Assembly (NCBI GenBank): GCA_963575715.1
Contig: CAUYTW010000111.1
Location: forward strand, 1 to 64,000
DNA: 64,000 nt
Source: Gammaproteobacteria bacterium
GTDB lineage: Bacteria; Pseudomonadota; Gammaproteobacteria; CAIRSR01
Direction: 5' to 3'
Every line of letters begins with the position of its first letter. The stretch's first letter is position 1. Below, in pieces: positions 47,694 to 57,512 of the stretch. A program made the position numbers and the translations under genes. The notes below the pieces were generated by a model that ran no database searches, was not told the DNA's origin, and saw only the letters and a list, made by a program, of their open reading frames with translations.

Positions 47694-49070
47694 TTATGTA
47701 GATGAGTGGTAGACCAATTCATCCGTATTAGAACGCAGTAGTCGACTCAAACTGATTCTAAAAAAACGACGGCCTCCCTCAAAGGAAAAGACCAATAAGC
47801 TAACGAGGAACAGACTGTAGACAATACTCCAAAGAGCTTCGGATCCCCCTAGAGTTGCTGCCATCCATTGAGGAAGAGTAATATATTTAGTTAGTCCCTG
47901 ACTAAATGCCACTGCGTCGATCTGATCTTGAAATAAAGTATAGGGTAAATAGCCGACGTAAAACCCTGGCAAGGCCGCCAGCGCGGTACCGTAACCCAAT
48001 CCAAGACGCGCATAGGTGCGAACCTCGCAACCAATCATGAATACCGCGCCCATTGCTAGGAGTGGTCCACCGAGAAAATGCCCCCAATATAGACCATATT
48101 TCCGGGAAGCATTTGGAATTGCCCCATGCCCGGTTAGCCACGAAAAAAGAATAAAAAGATTAAAAATCACGATGGCCATCATGAATCCTTGAAATGGCAA
48201 CATTCCCCGAAAGAGTCGATAGGTTGACAACGGTACACCCCGCGCACGATAAAATTCCGGCTTGGTAAAAATTGATTCAGGTGCCATCACTGCGCATTCT
48301 GTGCCAAAGCCACATTTCGCAATACCAATTCCAAGTAACCCACCACAAAGAACCATCCAGGCAATAGGGTTCCAACCCATTTCACTTATTCCACCCTCGA
48401 TCTCGCTGGTAAAAAAAGCGAAATAAAGTGGAGTACCCAAGAACATAAAAAAGAAGATATTCATCAGCCACCGAAAAAGATCTTGTCTAGGCTGATACGC
48501 AGGGTTATAACCTGGTTGGGGATGTTCTGAATCATGACAATAAAGACTAGCAATCGCGCGAGTTTCCTGGTGACGGAAATAACCACCCATCCCCATCCAG
48601 GTCGCCATCTGAAAAGCCAGAAAAGCAAAAGGAACACCAGTTAATAAAACTATCCAGCTTGCGATACTCATTGAGGCTAATCCACCAATAAAATGATGTG
48701 TGGTGCAACCTGCTGCGAGTCGAGTACCAAAGGAAAAGAATATTCCGCCAATAAATGCCAGCGCCAACATCCGCCAATGATATTGAACCCAGGCTCGTGA
48801 TTCATTTTCCAGCACCGCAACTAGGCGCGCGCCTGCTATCGCGCCTAAGATCACCCATTGGACACCTGGTTCATAGACTCGACCCACCCAATCAATGTGA
48901 AATACATATTTCTCACTAACCGCGTATAATTGAGCAAAACCCGTAGTGACCCCAATAAATTTATCGTAACGAACATAAAATAAAATTTCTGAAAATCCAA
49001 CAAAAAATCCGCCAAGCCAAAATGGCCATTGCTGGGTAAAAAATGATCTTGAAATTGATAATAGGTTCAT
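47694..49070 (-). CDS. YeeE/YedE (TsuA-type) sulfur transport membrane protein
   Basis: A 458-residue polytopic inner-membrane protein with about nine or ten helices. The conserved Cys motifs are present: AAGCTTHHFIGG, KCGFGTECAV and GCEVRTYARLG. In TsuA such cysteines line the path of thiosulfate. The protein probably imports thiosulfate or another sulfur compound. No tusA-like partner is fused, but tusA-dsrE2 occurs at 26.6 kb. The cytochrome P460 gene lies upstream on the same strand. Confidence 0.88.
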   Translation of the reverse strand: MNLLSISRSFFTQQWPFWLGGFFVGFSEILFYVRYDKFIGVTTGFAQLYAVSEKYVFHIDWVGRVYEPGVQWVILGAIAGARLVAVLENESRAWVQYHWRMLALAFIGGIFFSFGTRLAAGCTTHHFIGGLASMSIASWIVLLTGVPFAFLAFQMATWMGMGGYFRHQETRAIASLYCHDSEHPQPGYNPAYQPRQDLFRWLMNIFFFMFLGTPLYFAFFTSEIEGGISEMGWNPIAWMVLCGGLLGIGIAKCGFGTECAVMAPESIFTKPEFYRARGVPLSTYRLFRGMLPFQGFMMAIVIFNLFILFSWLTGHGAIPNASRKYGLYWGHFLGGPLLAMGAVFMIGCEVRTYARLGLGYGTALAALPGFYVGYLPYTLFQDQIDAVAFSQGLTKYITLPQWMAATLGGSEALWSIVYSLFLVSLLVFSFEGGRRFFRISLSRLLRSNTDELVYHSST

Positions 49071-49111
49071 AAGTTTTTTCCGAAGATTAAAATAAACTGA
49101 TTTTTCGAGAT

Positions 49112-49600
49112 TTAAGGCATAATCGCGGGTTCAACGAAAACGTAATCATTGTCCTTTGCCAGTGTGTGACATCCGAAACATTCTCGTGTGAAATCCGCAT
49201 CGTCACCATAGGGCATCAGCTTTCTTCCCGCCCACTGCGCGAATCCCCAACCGCCAGTCGCGGCAAATTTTTTACTTTCTTTAATCATGAAACCAATATC
49301 GACGAACTTGTCGGGTACTATGGCGATCTGCCAATCGGCACGGTGCTTGATTCGCCACGCTACTTTGGCAATCATCGCGCCATCTGGCCAGGGTCTGGTT
49401 TTTCCTTGACGCAATGCGTTAATGGCCACATCGTTACCAATAATAACCCGAAGAGTTTCACTATCAGTACGATGGATGGTGCTGATGACGCGCCAGTCCT
49501 TATAGTCAGCGGGAAAGGAAATTCCGTTGGGAGAATTTTCCACGCAAGGAACGGCAGCGGGGAACAATAAAAAAATAGCAAAATTTTTTGATATCTTCAT
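49112..49600 (-). CDS. Cytochrome P460 family haem protein
   Basis: A 162-residue exported protein. A short hydrophobic start (FAIFLLFPAAVPC) is followed by FPADYKDWRVISTIHR and, near the C-terminus, haem-c motif CFGCH. The pattern fits cytochrome P460/c'-beta proteins, which oxidise hydroxylamine or bind NO. The P460 cross-linking Lys cannot be confirmed by eye. The start codon follows the edge of repeat R1 by a few bases. It is 41 bases upstream of the YeeE gene and likely co-transcribed. Confidence 0.85.
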   Translation of the reverse strand: MKISKNFAIFLLFPAAVPCVENSPNGISFPADYKDWRVISTIHRTDSETLRVIIGNDVAINALRQGKTRPWPDGAMIAKVAWRIKHRADWQIAIVPDKFVDIGFMIKESKKFAATGGWGFAQWAGRKLMPYGDDADFTRECFGCHTLAKDNDYVFVEPAIMP

Positions 49601-49605
49601 TTAAA

Positions 49606-49656
49606 TTCGGCGCGGAAACCCCTGCTTTAGCCATGGAGAGGAAGCGCCGTCCTCCT
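49606..49656 (-). repeat. Palindromic dispersed repeat R1, copy h (partial)
   Basis: Minus strand: AGGACGGCGCTTCCTCTCC, ATGGCTAAAGCAGGGG, TTTCCGCGCCGAATTTAA and then the ATG of the cytochrome P460 gene. It matches copies f and g and sits directly upstream of a start codon. Confidence 0.65.
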
Positions 49657-49747
49657 ATTTGTTGACGTTGAAGTAAACAGTTGCCGATATTTTCTCGGCG
49701 GTCAAACCATAAGCAGCCCAAGTGACGCACACCTTGCAGTTTAATTT

Positions 49748-51388
49748 TTAGGGCTGGGTGATTGACCAGGCTAGTGTCGAAATAGCATTTTTCGGGGAAC
49801 GGGAAAAACGAATACGAAAACGACTACCTCCCTCGGAAACGGATTGGTAAGAGAGATGAGCGAGATTAGCCTCGCACAGCTCTCTGGCCAAATATAATCC
49901 GAGACCGGTACCGTCGCGTCGAGTCGTAAAAAAAGGCTCAAAAATTTGGTAAGCGATCTCGGTGGGAATCCCCGGCCCATTGTCCATTACCTCCAGCCAA
50001 GTTCCCTGATCCTGGCTACTCCCAGCCTCCAGATGGAGATGAAGCGTGCCATCCTCACGGCGGGCGTGTCGCAAGGCATTACGACAAAGGTTATCCAATA
50101 CCTGTCGAATTTGACTGATATCAAAACGGGCGACGAGATTTGGGGGAGAAACGCAAACAGTGACGGTAACCAATTTTGCTTCTGGACGAGAACGTAAATC
50201 CTCCACCATTTCATCCAGCAAAGGAGCAAGGGGTAATTCCTCCAAGCGTATTGGCTCACGCCGCGAGAGCAGCAAAACATTTTCGATCACGCTGTTTAGA
50301 CGCCGTGCTTGATCGTAAATAATGCGCGTTAGACGGTGATCCGCTTCTCCGAGATCGGGAGATTCGTCCAGCAGCTGGGCAGCGTGGCTTACCGCGCCCA
50401 ATGGGTTGCGAATCTCATGGGCAATACTGGCGGTGAGTCGTCCCAACGCCGCGAGTTTCATCTGCTGGGCTTGTTCGGCCAATGCAGTCGCGTTCTCTAG
50501 GACGATCAATAAATCAGTGCCTGCGGTTTGAACGGTTTGCGCGGTTTGCTGACCCAAGACGGAAAAGCGCGGCAAAATCTCGTTTCCTTCGGGAAGTGAA
50601 CGAAAAATTCTGGGTTCCATTCCGTGATCAATACGCCAGGCGTGAACCTGTCGCGCCAATTCCGGGCACAGATGGGTCAAGTCTCGATGGGTATCTGCGG
50701 GCATTCCCAAAAGATACCACGCTGAAGTATTCAAAAGACGCACCCGATTTTGAACATCGACGACCACCACACCTGCATCCATACGCTGGATAATGTGGGC
50801 ATTAAGTTCGGTCAAGTTGGCTAGATCCACTCCGCGCTGATGGGCGAGATCCTCGCTTTCACGCATCCGTTGAGCGAGTAACCGTGCGAGGATGGCAGTG
50901 GCGAAAAAGCTCGCGCCAAGCAGCCCCGCTTGGGTAGAGTTTGACTCCTTCCCGAATCCCATAAATTCAGTGGCACTCTGTTCGATTAGCACTGCCAGAG
51001 TGGCAATGGCTGCTAATAAATGTGCCAATCGCCCCTCCATCAGGAGTGCGTCTCCTGCTACCGCTACCACGAGCAGAATTCCCAATCCGCTAGAAAGTCC
51101 TCCACTGGCATGAATCAACAGGGTGAGTGCGACAACGTCCCCGAGAGATTGCAATTGAACTTGGATAGTAATTTTTGGTTTTTGCCAATACAGTGTAGCG
51201 ATGCTTATCAGAGAAAATAAAAGATAGCCATAAGTCACAATGAAAAATAATAATGGATCACTTGCACCGAGTGGTTGTAGTGGATTTTTGGCAGTTCCAA
51301 GAAACAATAAAAAAATCGCTAGTGTGAAACGATAATAATTAAAAAAGCGCAGGGCGCGCCATGATTGAAGTAATTCTTTACTTCCCAT
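49748..51388 (-). CDS. pilS: PilS-type sensor histidine kinase
   Basis: A 546-residue kinase. Six membrane helices in the first ~190 residues, a PAS domain (AHIIQRMDAGVVVVDVQ), the HisKA His in SIAHEIRNPLGAVSHAAQL and ATP lid motifs DNGPGIP and GTGLGLYLARE. The helix layout and opening are those of PilS, which with PilR controls type IV pilin transcription through sigma-54. The upstream PP0621-like gene supports this. The response regulator gene pilR, usually next to pilS, is not adjacent. Confidence 0.88.
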   Translation of the reverse strand: MGSKELLQSWRALRFFNYYRFTLAIFLLFLGTAKNPLQPLGASDPLLFFIVTYGYLLFSLISIATLYWQKPKITIQVQLQSLGDVVALTLLIHASGGLSSGLGILLVVAVAGDALLMEGRLAHLLAAIATLAVLIEQSATEFMGFGKESNSTQAGLLGASFFATAILARLLAQRMRESEDLAHQRGVDLANLTELNAHIIQRMDAGVVVVDVQNRVRLLNTSAWYLLGMPADTHRDLTHLCPELARQVHAWRIDHGMEPRIFRSLPEGNEILPRFSVLGQQTAQTVQTAGTDLLIVLENATALAEQAQQMKLAALGRLTASIAHEIRNPLGAVSHAAQLLDESPDLGEADHRLTRIIYDQARRLNSVIENVLLLSRREPIRLEELPLAPLLDEMVEDLRSRPEAKLVTVTVCVSPPNLVARFDISQIRQVLDNLCRNALRHARREDGTLHLHLEAGSSQDQGTWLEVMDNGPGIPTEIAYQIFEPFFTTRRDGTGLGLYLARELCEANLAHLSYQSVSEGGSRFRIRFSRSPKNAISTLAWSITQP

Positions 51389-51400
51389 GGTTTCTTGGGA

Positions 51401-51652
51401 CTAATCGATGTGTTGATTACTGAGATCCGCTTCCAAATGCGCGCGATCACAATACCAATGATGATTTTTTTTCAGGGCATCACGTTGCGGAAGGTGGATT
51501 CCACAATAGGTGCAACGCACCATGCGCATGGTTGGAGTTTGGGAGGGTTGAGAATCAATCGAAGAAAACCTTTGGCCACACAACCAACGCCGTAAGAGAA
51601 TCCATCCCAGCCACCCTACTGCCAGAAAAAAAAGAAAACGCAATAAATTCAT
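51401..51652 (-). CDS. PP0621-like small membrane protein
   Basis: An 83-residue protein with an N-terminal membrane helix (LLRFLFFLAVGWLGWILL) and a small Cys/His zinc-like part (RCTYCGIHLP and HHWYCDRAH). This matches the PP0621 family, often coded just before pilS as here (12 bases). Function unknown. Confidence 0.85.
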   Translation of the reverse strand: MNLLRFLFFLAVGWLGWILLRRWLCGQRFSSIDSQPSQTPTMRMVRCTYCGIHLPQRDALKKNHHWYCDRAHLEADLSNQHID

Positions 51653-51661
51653 AATAATGAC

Positions 51662-52753
51662 CTAATTTTTATTTTCGTCCGCTGACCGCCAGATACCAGG
51701 AATTGCCCGCGCGCACCGCAGACATTCGCCCCGCGAGGTCAAGCGATACGCGGTCACTAAGAATCCCCGCCGCTCTATCAAGGTCTCGCCGCATCCTGGG
51801 CACCGCGTATTTTCCCATGGTCCTACCCGTCCCGGCAGATTTCCCGCATAGACAAACCGCAGTCCCGCGACTGCCCCAATTTCAGCGGCCCGCACGAGGT
51901 CGTTGATCTGTGTGGCTCTTGGTTCCGTCATTCGATAATCAGGGTGAAATGCAGTTACATGCCAGGGAATGTCCGGACTGACCGAAGCGAGAAACTGAGC
52001 TATGGCGCGCAATTCAGCCACGCTATCGTTAAATCCTGGAACTAGCAGGGTGACTACCTCGATCCAGATTCCCCGTGCGTGCGCCATCTGGATGGTGTCG
52101 GTCACTCCGGCGAGGGTACCTCCAAGCGAACGATAGCGCCGATCATTGAACGTTTTCAGATCAATCTTGAAAGCCGCCAGCCACGGCTGAAGAAAATCAA
52201 ACACTTCGGAAGTGGCATTGCCATTCGAAACCATCGCGCAGAGCAAGCCAGCGGACCTGGCTTGCGCGAAGACCGCCGCCGCCCACTCCGAAGTAATTAA
52301 CGGTTCGTTGTAACTCGACACCATTAGAAGCACTCCGTAGCGTCGCGCTATGTTCACCAGCTGCTCCGGGGTTGTTGGTTCGATTTGCGATCCAGCAGTG
52401 TCATCGCGTAACGCTTGGCTAGTGATCCAATTTTGGCAGTAGGCGCAATGAAAATTGCAACCCAGCATTCCGAACGTTAGCGCGCCACTACCAGGATAGA
52501 CATGAAAGAATGGTTTCTTCTCAACCGGATCGGACGCAACGCCCGCTACATAACCAAAGGGTACGCGCAACTCGCCACCTTCATTAAAACGAACCTTGCA
52601 AGCGCCGCGCCGGCCAGACCCAATCAAGCAACGGTGCCCACAGGCGACGCAACCAATACGTGCGCCCTCCGCTCGCCAAAGTTTTCCCACTACAGTATGT
52701 CGATCCAGCAGGTTTATCAGACGTTGGTCCGACGATGGCGATCTGACATTCAT
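51662..52753 (-). CDS. amrS: AmmeMemoRadiSam system radical SAM enzyme AmrS
   Basis: A radical SAM protein of 363 residues. The cluster motif is GCNFHCAYCQNW, preceded by an N-terminal Cys knot (GCVACGHRCLIGSGRRGAC) and followed by a C-terminal CPGCG and CLRCA pair. It resembles the AmrS/PflA-like enzymes found with AMMECR1 and Memo proteins, whose genes are not here. The start ATGAATGTC at 52753 is used because CGGAGAC from the R1 repeat sits 6 bases upstream. The reaction is not settled. Confidence 0.88.
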   Translation of the reverse strand: MNVRSPSSDQRLINLLDRHTVVGKLWRAEGARIGCVACGHRCLIGSGRRGACKVRFNEGGELRVPFGYVAGVASDPVEKKPFFHVYPGSGALTFGMLGCNFHCAYCQNWITSQALRDDTAGSQIEPTTPEQLVNIARRYGVLLMVSSYNEPLITSEWAAAVFAQARSAGLLCAMVSNGNATSEVFDFLQPWLAAFKIDLKTFNDRRYRSLGGTLAGVTDTIQMAHARGIWIEVVTLLVPGFNDSVAELRAIAQFLASVSPDIPWHVTAFHPDYRMTEPRATQINDLVRAAEIGAVAGLRFVYAGNLPGRVGPWENTRCPGCGETLIERRGFLVTAYRLTSRGECLRCARAIPGIWRSADENKN

Positions 52754-52880
52754 CATTGTCTCCGAGATACCCACGGCTTTAGCCGTGGTGAGGAAAGGAG
52801 ACGGTTTTAGCGGGAAAAACCGTCAATCAAAAAAGCCGGTCTTTCCCGGCTATCAGCCCTTACAGGCCTGGTGAACACAC
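52752..52880 (-). repeat. Palindromic dispersed repeat R1, copy d
   Basis: A full copy read on the minus strand: GTAAGGGCTGATAGCCGGGA, AAGACCGGCTTTTTTGATTG, ACGGTTTTTCCCGCTAAAAC, CGTCTCCTTTCCTCACCACG, GCTAAAGCCGTGGGTATCTC and GGAGACAATGATGAATG. The right edge supplies the ribosome site and start of amrS. Confidence 0.75.
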
Positions 52881-52969
52881 CTTGCGGTGTGGCTCCACTC
52901 GCCAATGTTGCAGCGCAGCTTCGGTTCTTGCGAACCTTGCGGCAAACTGTTTCGTCCTACCCCTAAGAA

Positions 52970-53092
52970 GCTGTATAAAAACTAGCCTGTTGATTATTAA
53001 AGTACAATTACAAGATTAAGTCATCGTTATCTTTTTCATCCGTATCCATGCGAATAGGATGCTGATTCGCAAGGCGGTAGTTTTTGTACAGC
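52970..53092 (-). mobile_element. MITE with terminal inverted repeats, copy 2
   Basis: A 123-bp copy of the element at 45368 in the opposite orientation. The ends GCTGTATAAAAACTA (52970) and TAGTTTTTGTACAGC (53078, one mismatch) define it. It lacks 6 bases (one CTTGTA unit) seen in the other copy, plus a few others. A lone end, TTTTTATACAGC, is found near 53213. No target duplication is evident. Confidence 0.78.
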
Positions 53093-53299
53093 CTCTGTGG
53101 GATATCTATTAGCAGAACTTTCTGTTGACCAAGGCATGACTGCTCCTATAAAAATTAAAAATCAATTTTTTTAAAATTTTAAGCAAATAATTATAATTTA
53201 ATCAAAGATTTATTTTTTATACAGCCTCTTAGATAAAAATAAAGAATAAAATGGATAACATCTATATTTCTGCTGACCATAAAAATCAATAACGCAGCC

Positions 53300-54253
53300 A
53301 TGCTTCTTCCTAGTTGGCAAACACTTACCACCCTCAGTTTTCCGGCCAATTTTTTCGGACGGCTAGCCATACTAGTCACCATTCTTTTGGTTTTAGTCTT
53401 AGCTCACACATTGGCTTATTTAACTTGGAATCTATGGCCAGGACCTGAAAGTTCGCCTACTCCACACCGTCTGATGGCGGCGCAGCTCACCATCACTCAA
53501 GTACCAGAGTCAGAGGTTATCGTCAAAACCCATCTCTTCGGTAAAGTAGACCGAGCACACCCAATGGCGGCCACTCTAATAGCGGTGCCCAAAACACCAC
53601 TTAACCTTGCCTTGCGTGGCATTATTGCGGCTTCTTTTCCAGATGGAGGGGCAATCATCGCCGAGCAGGGAGGATCAGACCATTTTTTTCAAGTGGGTGC
53701 ATTAATTACGAACGGTGTCGTGCTTCAGGAGGTTTATCCAGACCATGTTATCCTCGCACGCAATCAGCGTTTGGAAACTTTACACCTATCCAGAGGATCT
53801 CTGGACACCAATCCTCCACAGTCTACCGATGAGACCGTTCCCAAGCTTCCCCAAACTAATTTAGAAAGTTCCACGGACGATGCTGGCAATGTTCAAAGCC
53901 TAAACTACTATAATGAAAATCCTCAGCAGCCTATTGATGATCCCGTTCCCGAGCTTCCCCAAACTAATTTAGAAAGTTCCACGGACGATGCTAGCAGCGT
54001 TCAAAACCTGAGTTACTATGATGAAACTCATCCGCAGCCTACTGATGATCCCGTTCCCGAGCTTCCCCAAACTAATTTAGAAAGTTCCACGGACGATGCT
54101 AGCAGCGTTCAAAACCTGAGTTACTATGATGAAACTCATCCGCAGCCTACTGATGATCCCGTTCCCGAGCTTCCCCAAACTAATTTAGAAAATTCCACAG
54201 ATAATGATGGCAACGTTCAAAACTTAAACTATTATAATGAAAATAAAGAATAA
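53300..54253 (+). CDS. GspC paralogue lacking the PDZ domain, with 36-residue repeats
   Basis: A 317-residue type II secretion inner-membrane protein. The cytosolic start, membrane helix (LAILVTILLVLVLAHTLAYL) and homology region (ESEVIVKTHLFGKVD, LNLALRGIIAASFPDGGAI) match the GspC at 54301. After residue ~173 the PDZ domain is replaced by four 36-residue acidic repeats of DPVPELPQTNLESSTDD type. The final residues NENKE and the stop come from sequence that also forms the leader of the next gene, showing how the duplication ended. It may be a decoy or modified GspC; it is intact as a frame. Confidence 0.85.
   Translation: MLLPSWQTLTTLSFPANFFGRLAILVTILLVLVLAHTLAYLTWNLWPGPESSPTPHRLMAAQLTITQVPESEVIVKTHLFGKVDRAHPMAATLIAVPKTPLNLALRGIIAASFPDGGAIIAEQGGSDHFFQVGALITNGVVLQEVYPDHVILARNQRLETLHLSRGSLDTNPPQSTDETVPKLPQTNLESSTDDAGNVQSLNYYNENPQQPIDDPVPELPQTNLESSTDDASSVQNLSYYDETHPQPTDDPVPELPQTNLESSTDDASSVQNLSYYDETHPQPTDDPVPELPQTNLENSTDNDGNVQNLNYYNENKE
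53819..54250 (+). repeat. Tandem 108-bp repeats in the first gspC
   Basis: Four units begin at 53819, 53927, 54035 and 54143. Each codes 36 residues around VPELPQTNLESSTDD and ends in SYYDETHP or NYYNENP. Units 2 and 3 are almost identical. The second gspC has one such unit. Confidence 0.92.
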
Positions 54254-54300
54254 AATGGATAACATCTATTTTCTGCTGACTAAAAATCGATAACGCAGCC

Positions 54301-55206
54301 ATGCTCCTTCCCAGTTGGCAAACACTTACCGCACTAAGTTTTCCGACCAATTTTTTTGGACGGCTAGCCATGCCGGTCACTATTCTTCTGATTTTGGTCC
54401 TAGCCCATACCTTGGCTTATTTGACTTGGAATCTATGGCCAGGACCTGAGAGTTCGCCTACTCCCCCGCGTCCGCTGGCGGCGCGACCGACCATCGCTCA
54501 GGGACCAGATTCAGAGGTTATCGTCAAAACCCATCTTTTCGGTAAAGTAGACCAGGCACGCCCAATGGCAGCCACTCCAATGGCGGTACCTGAAACTCCT
54601 CTTAACCTCACCTTGCGTGGCATCATTGCAGCTTCTTTTCCAGATGGAGGGGCAATCATCGCCGAGCAGGGAGGATCCGACCATTTTTTTCAAGTGGGTG
54701 CATTAATTACGAACGGTGTCGTGCTTCAGGAGGTTCATCCAGACCATGTCATCCTTGCACGCAATCAGCGTTTGGAAACATTACGCCTACCCAGAGAATT
54801 TCTGGGCACAAATCATCCACAATCTGATAATACTGTCCCCGAGCCTCCCAAAACTAATTTAGAGAGTTCCAAGGATGATGATGGCAACGTTCAAAGTCTG
54901 AGTTACTATCGCGATCAACTTTTTGATAGTCCAGGAAATGTTGTTAATTTGATTCAGGCGCAGCCTGTCTATCAAGGTGCCAAACTACAAGGATTTCGAG
55001 TGCGTCCCAGTCGAAAAAATGAAAAACTGTTCAAACGTTATGGACTTCAACCTAATGATATAGTAACCAGAATCAATGGTGTTGCCCTGGATAATCCCAT
55101 GAAGGCCTTTGAAGTGCTGAATGATCTGCGTAACGCCACTACCCTGAGCGTGGAATTATCTCGCCAAGGACGTACTGAAAACATTACTTTACCCTTTGAC
55201 AGGTAA
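54301..55206 (+). CDS. gspC: Type II secretion system protein GspC
   Basis: A 301-residue bitopic inner-membrane protein that links the inner assembly to the secretin GspD. One membrane helix (VTILLILVLAHTLAYLTW), homology region (IVKTHLFGKVDQ, LTLRGIIAASFPDGGAI), a linker with one acidic repeat unit, and a C-terminal PDZ domain (VYQGAKLQGFRVRPSRKNE, LQPNDIVTRINGVALD). It directly precedes gspD. The upstream leader is duplicated from the first gspC. Confidence 0.93.
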   Translation: MLLPSWQTLTALSFPTNFFGRLAMPVTILLILVLAHTLAYLTWNLWPGPESSPTPPRPLAARPTIAQGPDSEVIVKTHLFGKVDQARPMAATPMAVPETPLNLTLRGIIAASFPDGGAIIAEQGGSDHFFQVGALITNGVVLQEVHPDHVILARNQRLETLRLPREFLGTNHPQSDNTVPEPPKTNLESSKDDDGNVQSLSYYRDQLFDSPGNVVNLIQAQPVYQGAKLQGFRVRPSRKNEKLFKRYGLQPNDIVTRINGVALDNPMKAFEVLNDLRNATTLSVELSRQGRTENITLPFDR

Positions 55207-55238
55207 TAATAATCGAATCCCGCTGGAGAATACGATAA

Positions 55239-57512
55239 ATGGGTCAATTCTGCCCTTCCCACCCAAGGCCACGTATTGCATTGATTACGGCCTTGGCTCT
55301 AACCATGGTGCTCCATGTGATTCCCACGACGACTCAGGGAGCGCCGCGCAATCAAGCTATCAATAAAGACCAAGGGAATAGCGCCAATGGAATAACACTT
55401 AACTTGGTAGATGCTGAACTTTCGGCGGTAGTTACCACCGTCTCGGAGATCACCGGCAAGAGTTTCATTGTTGATCCGCGCGTAAAAGGCAAGGTTACCA
55501 TCATATCTTCGCGTCCCCTGGATAAAAACGCCGTTTATCAAGTATTTCTCTCGGTGCTTGAAGTTCATGGCTTCGCAGCAGTAGCGGCTGAAGGCATTAT
55601 CAAGATTATCCCCGATGCAAACGCCAAGCAGTCAGCCATCGCCAACGCTACACAGGAATCTCCTGGCTATGGAAGCGAAGTGGTCACCCGCGTAATTGAT
55701 GTAAAAAATGTCCAGGCCGCTCAACTGGTACCCATTTTGCGCCCCTTGGTGGCGCAACAAGGTCATTTGGCGGCATATCCGCAAAATAACACGCTGATTC
55801 TTTCCGACCGCGCTGACAACGTGCAAAGGTTGGTGGAAATCATTCACCGCGTCGATCTTCCTTCACGGAGCGAAATTGAAGTGATTCCTCTGACTTATGC
55901 CTCAGCCACTGAAGTCGTGCGCGTGCTGACTACACTGACTCAGCAGGAAAAAAACAAAGAAGGAAATGCCGGAGCGGGAATGGCTCTCGTGGCCGATGAG
56001 CGTACTAATACCATACTATTAGGCGGAGAAAAGGAAGAACGCATCCGTTTGCGGGCGATCATTTCACACCTGGATACCCCCACGAAAGATAATAGTGGCA
56101 ATACTACTGTTATCTATCTGCGCTATGCCCAAGCCAAGGATTTAGTGAGCGTGCTTACAGGGGTAAGCACTGGTAATGAAAAAGCCTCCCGCCGTTCCGG
56201 CATCAGTGCCAATGAAGCTGCACCACAGGCGGCTCCCACCGCAGCGCCATCGGGAAACGGGAGTGGAAGCAGGAGCGGCGGTGGTGCCTTTAAGGATGTG
56301 AGCATTGAAGCCGACGAGGCCACTAATGCTTTGGTAATTACCGCACCACCCGATCAATTACGTAACCTACTGGCGGTTATCCGTCAGCTTGATATCCGTC
56401 GCGCTCAAGTATTAGTGGAAGCCATCATTGCCGAGGTTTCAGCGACCCGGGCCAATGAGCTAGGGATACAATGGGGCATGGATGGATTCAATAGCGGCGG
56501 CCCCGTGGGAGTTGTCAATTTTCCGCGTTCTGGGGGGAGCGGGCTTGGCGAGATCATTGCTGGGTCGGCTGTTGGGGGAACTGCCCGCGCAACGGCAATC
56601 GCTAACGCCCTGGGTACCGGCATGAACCTTGCGATTGGCGACTTATCCGGTAATTTTCGCTTTGCAGCCCTGATCCGTGCCCTATCTTCCGATGGTTCCA
56701 CCAACATCCTTTCCACGCCTAATTTAGTTACCCTGGATAACCAAGAAGCGGAAATCGTAGTAGGTACGAATGTTCCCTTCATCACTGGCTCTTATTCTGG
56801 ATCGACCGGAAGTTCGCTTGGAACCACATCAACTACCAGCACCGCGAGCAACAGCTACGTCAGCAATCCCTTTCAGACGATCCAGCGTCAGGATGTGGGC
56901 CTCACCCTCAAAGTCAAGCCGCAAATCAACGAAGGTAATTCCGTTAAGCTGGAAATCCAGCAGGAAGTTTCCGCTCTAACCACACCACCTCAGGGAATCA
57001 GCACTTCGGATGTGGTTACCAGTAAGCGCTCCATTAAAACTACGGTATTAGTCGATGATGGTGAAGTAGTTGTATTGGGTGGCTTGATCGACGATCAGAT
57101 TCAAGAAAACCAAAACAAAGTACCACTTCTCGGAGATCTCCCCTTCATCGGGGCGTTATTCCGTTCCAACAGCAACAACGTCAATAAACGTAATTTAATG
57201 GTTTTTTTGCATCCCACCATTTTGCGTGATGCCGCCGTCATGGCGCGAGTAAGTGGTTCCAAATATAGTTACATGCGGGATCGACAAATTGAGGCGATGC
57301 ACCCCGAATCTCGTCCCAAGGAATTGGGACTCATTCTGCCGCCTCTTGCACAACTGGAAAAAGAAGGGATGACAGGAACTTCAGGGAACGATAAATCCAT
57401 GACAATGACAATGACAATGCCAAATTTATCGCTTGAACTCCCTCCGCCCTTTGAGGACGATGAGACCCTGCCGGATCGTTTCTTCGAGAAGCCGCTCGAT
57501 GTCCGCCCCTGA
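55239..57512 (+). CDS. gspD: Type II secretion system secretin GspD
   Basis: A 757-residue outer-membrane secretin. Signal region ([21 protein letters not shown]), N0 domain ([20 protein letters not shown]), N1-N3 repeats and the C-terminal secretin domain ([33 protein letters not shown]). A Gly/Ser/Ala-rich loop sits in N3, as often seen. It starts after GGAGAATACG, 9 bases upstream. The stop overlaps gspE. Confidence 0.95.
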   Translation: MGQFCPSHPRPRIALITALALTMVLHVIPTTTQGAPRNQAINKDQGNSANGITLNLVDAELSAVVTTVSEITGKSFIVDPRVKGKVTIISSRPLDKNAVYQVFLSVLEVHGFAAVAAEGIIKIIPDANAKQSAIANATQESPGYGSEVVTRVIDVKNVQAAQLVPILRPLVAQQGHLAAYPQNNTLILSDRADNVQRLVEIIHRVDLPSRSEIEVIPLTYASATEVVRVLTTLTQQEKNKEGNAGAGMALVADERTNTILLGGEKEERIRLRAIISHLDTPTKDNSGNTTVIYLRYAQAKDLVSVLTGVSTGNEKASRRSGISANEAAPQAAPTAAPSGNGSGSRSGGGAFKDVSIEADEATNALVITAPPDQLRNLLAVIRQLDIRRAQVLVEAIIAEVSATRANELGIQWGMDGFNSGGPVGVVNFPRSGGSGLGEIIAGSAVGGTARATAIANALGTGMNLAIGDLSGNFRFAALIRALSSDGSTNILSTPNLVTLDNQEAEIVVGTNVPFITGSYSGSTGSSLGTTSTTSTASNSYVSNPFQTIQRQDVGLTLKVKPQINEGNSVKLEIQQEVSALTTPPQGISTSDVVTSKRSIKTTVLVDDGEVVVLGGLIDDQIQENQNKVPLLGDLPFIGALFRSNSNNVNKRNLMVFLHPTILRDAAVMARVSGSKYSYMRDRQIEAMHPESRPKELGLILPPLAQLEKEGMTGTSGNDKSMTMTMTMPNLSLELPPPFEDDETLPDRFFEKPLDVRP

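Noticed and set aside
53819-54250. CRISPR-like regular repeats
   Set aside because: The 108-bp units are contiguous, in frame and coding, with no spacers.
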